Source of the DNA: Kaftiobacterium sp035693805
Lineage (GTDB): Bacteria; Sysuimicrobiota; Sysuimicrobiia; Sysuimicrobiales; Kaftiobacteriaceae
Direction of reading: 5' to 3'
DNA: 13,217 bases
Assembly (NCBI GenBank): GCA_035693805.1
Contig: DASSGA010000015.1
Location: forward strand, 1 to 13,217
Part shown: in pieces, positions 12,969 to 13,217 of the stretch
How positions within the stretch are numbered: position 1 is the stretch's first letter
How the letters are laid out: each line of letters starts with the position of its first letter
Made by a program: the position numbers and the translations under genes
Notes under the pieces: model-generated
What the model was told of the DNA's origin: nothing
Seen by the model: only the letters and a program-made list of their open reading frames with translations
The model's database searches: none

Positions 12969-13217
12969 CGGATCCCCTCCAACGCTGCGACCAGCCGGTC
13001 GATCTCCACACGCGTGCGCTGCTCCGTGACGCACAGCAGCCAGCCGTCCTTCAGGTCGGGATAGAAGCGGCCGAGCGGCAGGCCGCCTACGATGTCCTGC
13101 CGGCGCAGGCGGCGGTTGACTTCCTCGGGAGCCACCGGTGTGTGCACCACGAACTCGTGGAAGGTCGGCCCGCTGAACGCGATCCGGTAGCCCTTCAGGC
13201 TCGCGATGACATCCTTC
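12965..13217 (-). CDS. gcvPA: Glycine dehydrogenase (decarboxylating) subunit 1, C-terminal part, cut by window edge
   Basis: Only the last 83 residues are in the window, reading from the right edge without a stop: KDVIASLKGYRIAFSGPTFHEF, then VHTPVAPEEVNRRLRRQDIVGG, then LPLGRFYPDLKDGWLLCVTEQRT, ending VAALEGIR. This is the C-terminal end typical of GcvPA, which pairs with GcvPB to form the P-protein. Its TGA overlaps the gcvPB ATG. The true start lies beyond the right edge; internal GTG codons near 13150 are not the start. The gcvT and gcvH genes are not in the window and may lie further upstream. Confidence 0.93.
   Translation of the reverse strand, partial: KDVIASLKGYRIAFSGPTFHEFVVHTPVAPEEVNRRLRRQDIVGGLPLGRFYPDLKDGWLLCVTEQRTRVEIDRLVAALEGIR

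Noticed and set aside
11580..13064. Long open frame (494 codons) on the plus strand, opposite gcvPB
   Set aside because: Composition rich in Arg, Asp, Val, Leu without domains; mirror of the codon bias of gcvPB.
1..13217. Mobile elements, CRISPR arrays, tRNA or rRNA genes, toxin-antitoxin or defence modules
   Set aside because: None seen: no transposase or integrase motifs, no spaced repeats, no tRNA-like cloverleaf noticed by eye. A tRNA scan was not possible.

Overview
This window is a GC-rich stretch of an ordinary bacterial chromosome: tightly packed protein genes, no mobile elements, no rRNA or tRNA genes and no CRISPR array that I could see. All recognised genes except trxB lie on the minus strand. 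Several regulatory traits point, tentatively, to an uncultured Terrabacteria-type lineage (Chloroflexota, Armatimonadota, Actinobacteria or Deinococcota-like). The dnaK operon is headed by an HspR-type MerR repressor with a HAIR-like operator. The LexA protein has two upstream sites close to the Gram-positive consensus CGAACRNRYGTTYG. Ribosome binding sites are mostly strong GGAGGT. I cannot assign a species.

Region 1 (1-3742, minus): a heat-shock operon in the order hspR, hsp20, dnaK, grpE, dnaJ (dnaJ is cut by the left edge). hspR/hsp20 overlap by ATGA, dnaK/grpE overlap by GTGA, and grpE and dnaJ are 1 base apart. DnaK with GrpE and DnaJ folds client proteins, Hsp20 holds aggregating ones, and HspR probably represses the set through the inverted repeat at 3774-3794.

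Region 2 (3743-5246): a divergent promoter region, then thioredoxin reductase (plus strand) ending tail to tail with thioredoxin (minus strand). Together they form a complete NADPH-to-disulfide reducing pair.

Region 3 (5247-10130, minus): a co-directional run lexA, a 77-residue small membrane ORF, a degenerate RNase H-fold protein, a YibE/F-type membrane protein, a TPR protein with a C-terminal membrane anchor, a DUF47/PhoU-like protein and a PiT phosphate permease. LexA/small ORF/RNase H-like are coupled (ATGA overlap, then a 1-base gap). The last two genes form the usual DUF47-PiT phosphate uptake pair. Two LexA boxes lie upstream of lexA.

Region 4 (10190-13217, minus): gcvPA (cut by the right edge), gcvPB, a VOC/glyoxalase-fold protein and a short threonine/serine dehydratase, each joined to the next by a 4-base stop/start overlap. 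This looks like a glycine/serine/threonine catabolic operon whose earlier genes are probably outside the window.

No gene-free stretch exceeds about 155 bases. Most of the window is housekeeping. The less ordinary parts are the lexA-linked small membrane ORF and degenerate RNase H protein, and the shared HAIR-like operator between the chaperone operon and trxB.
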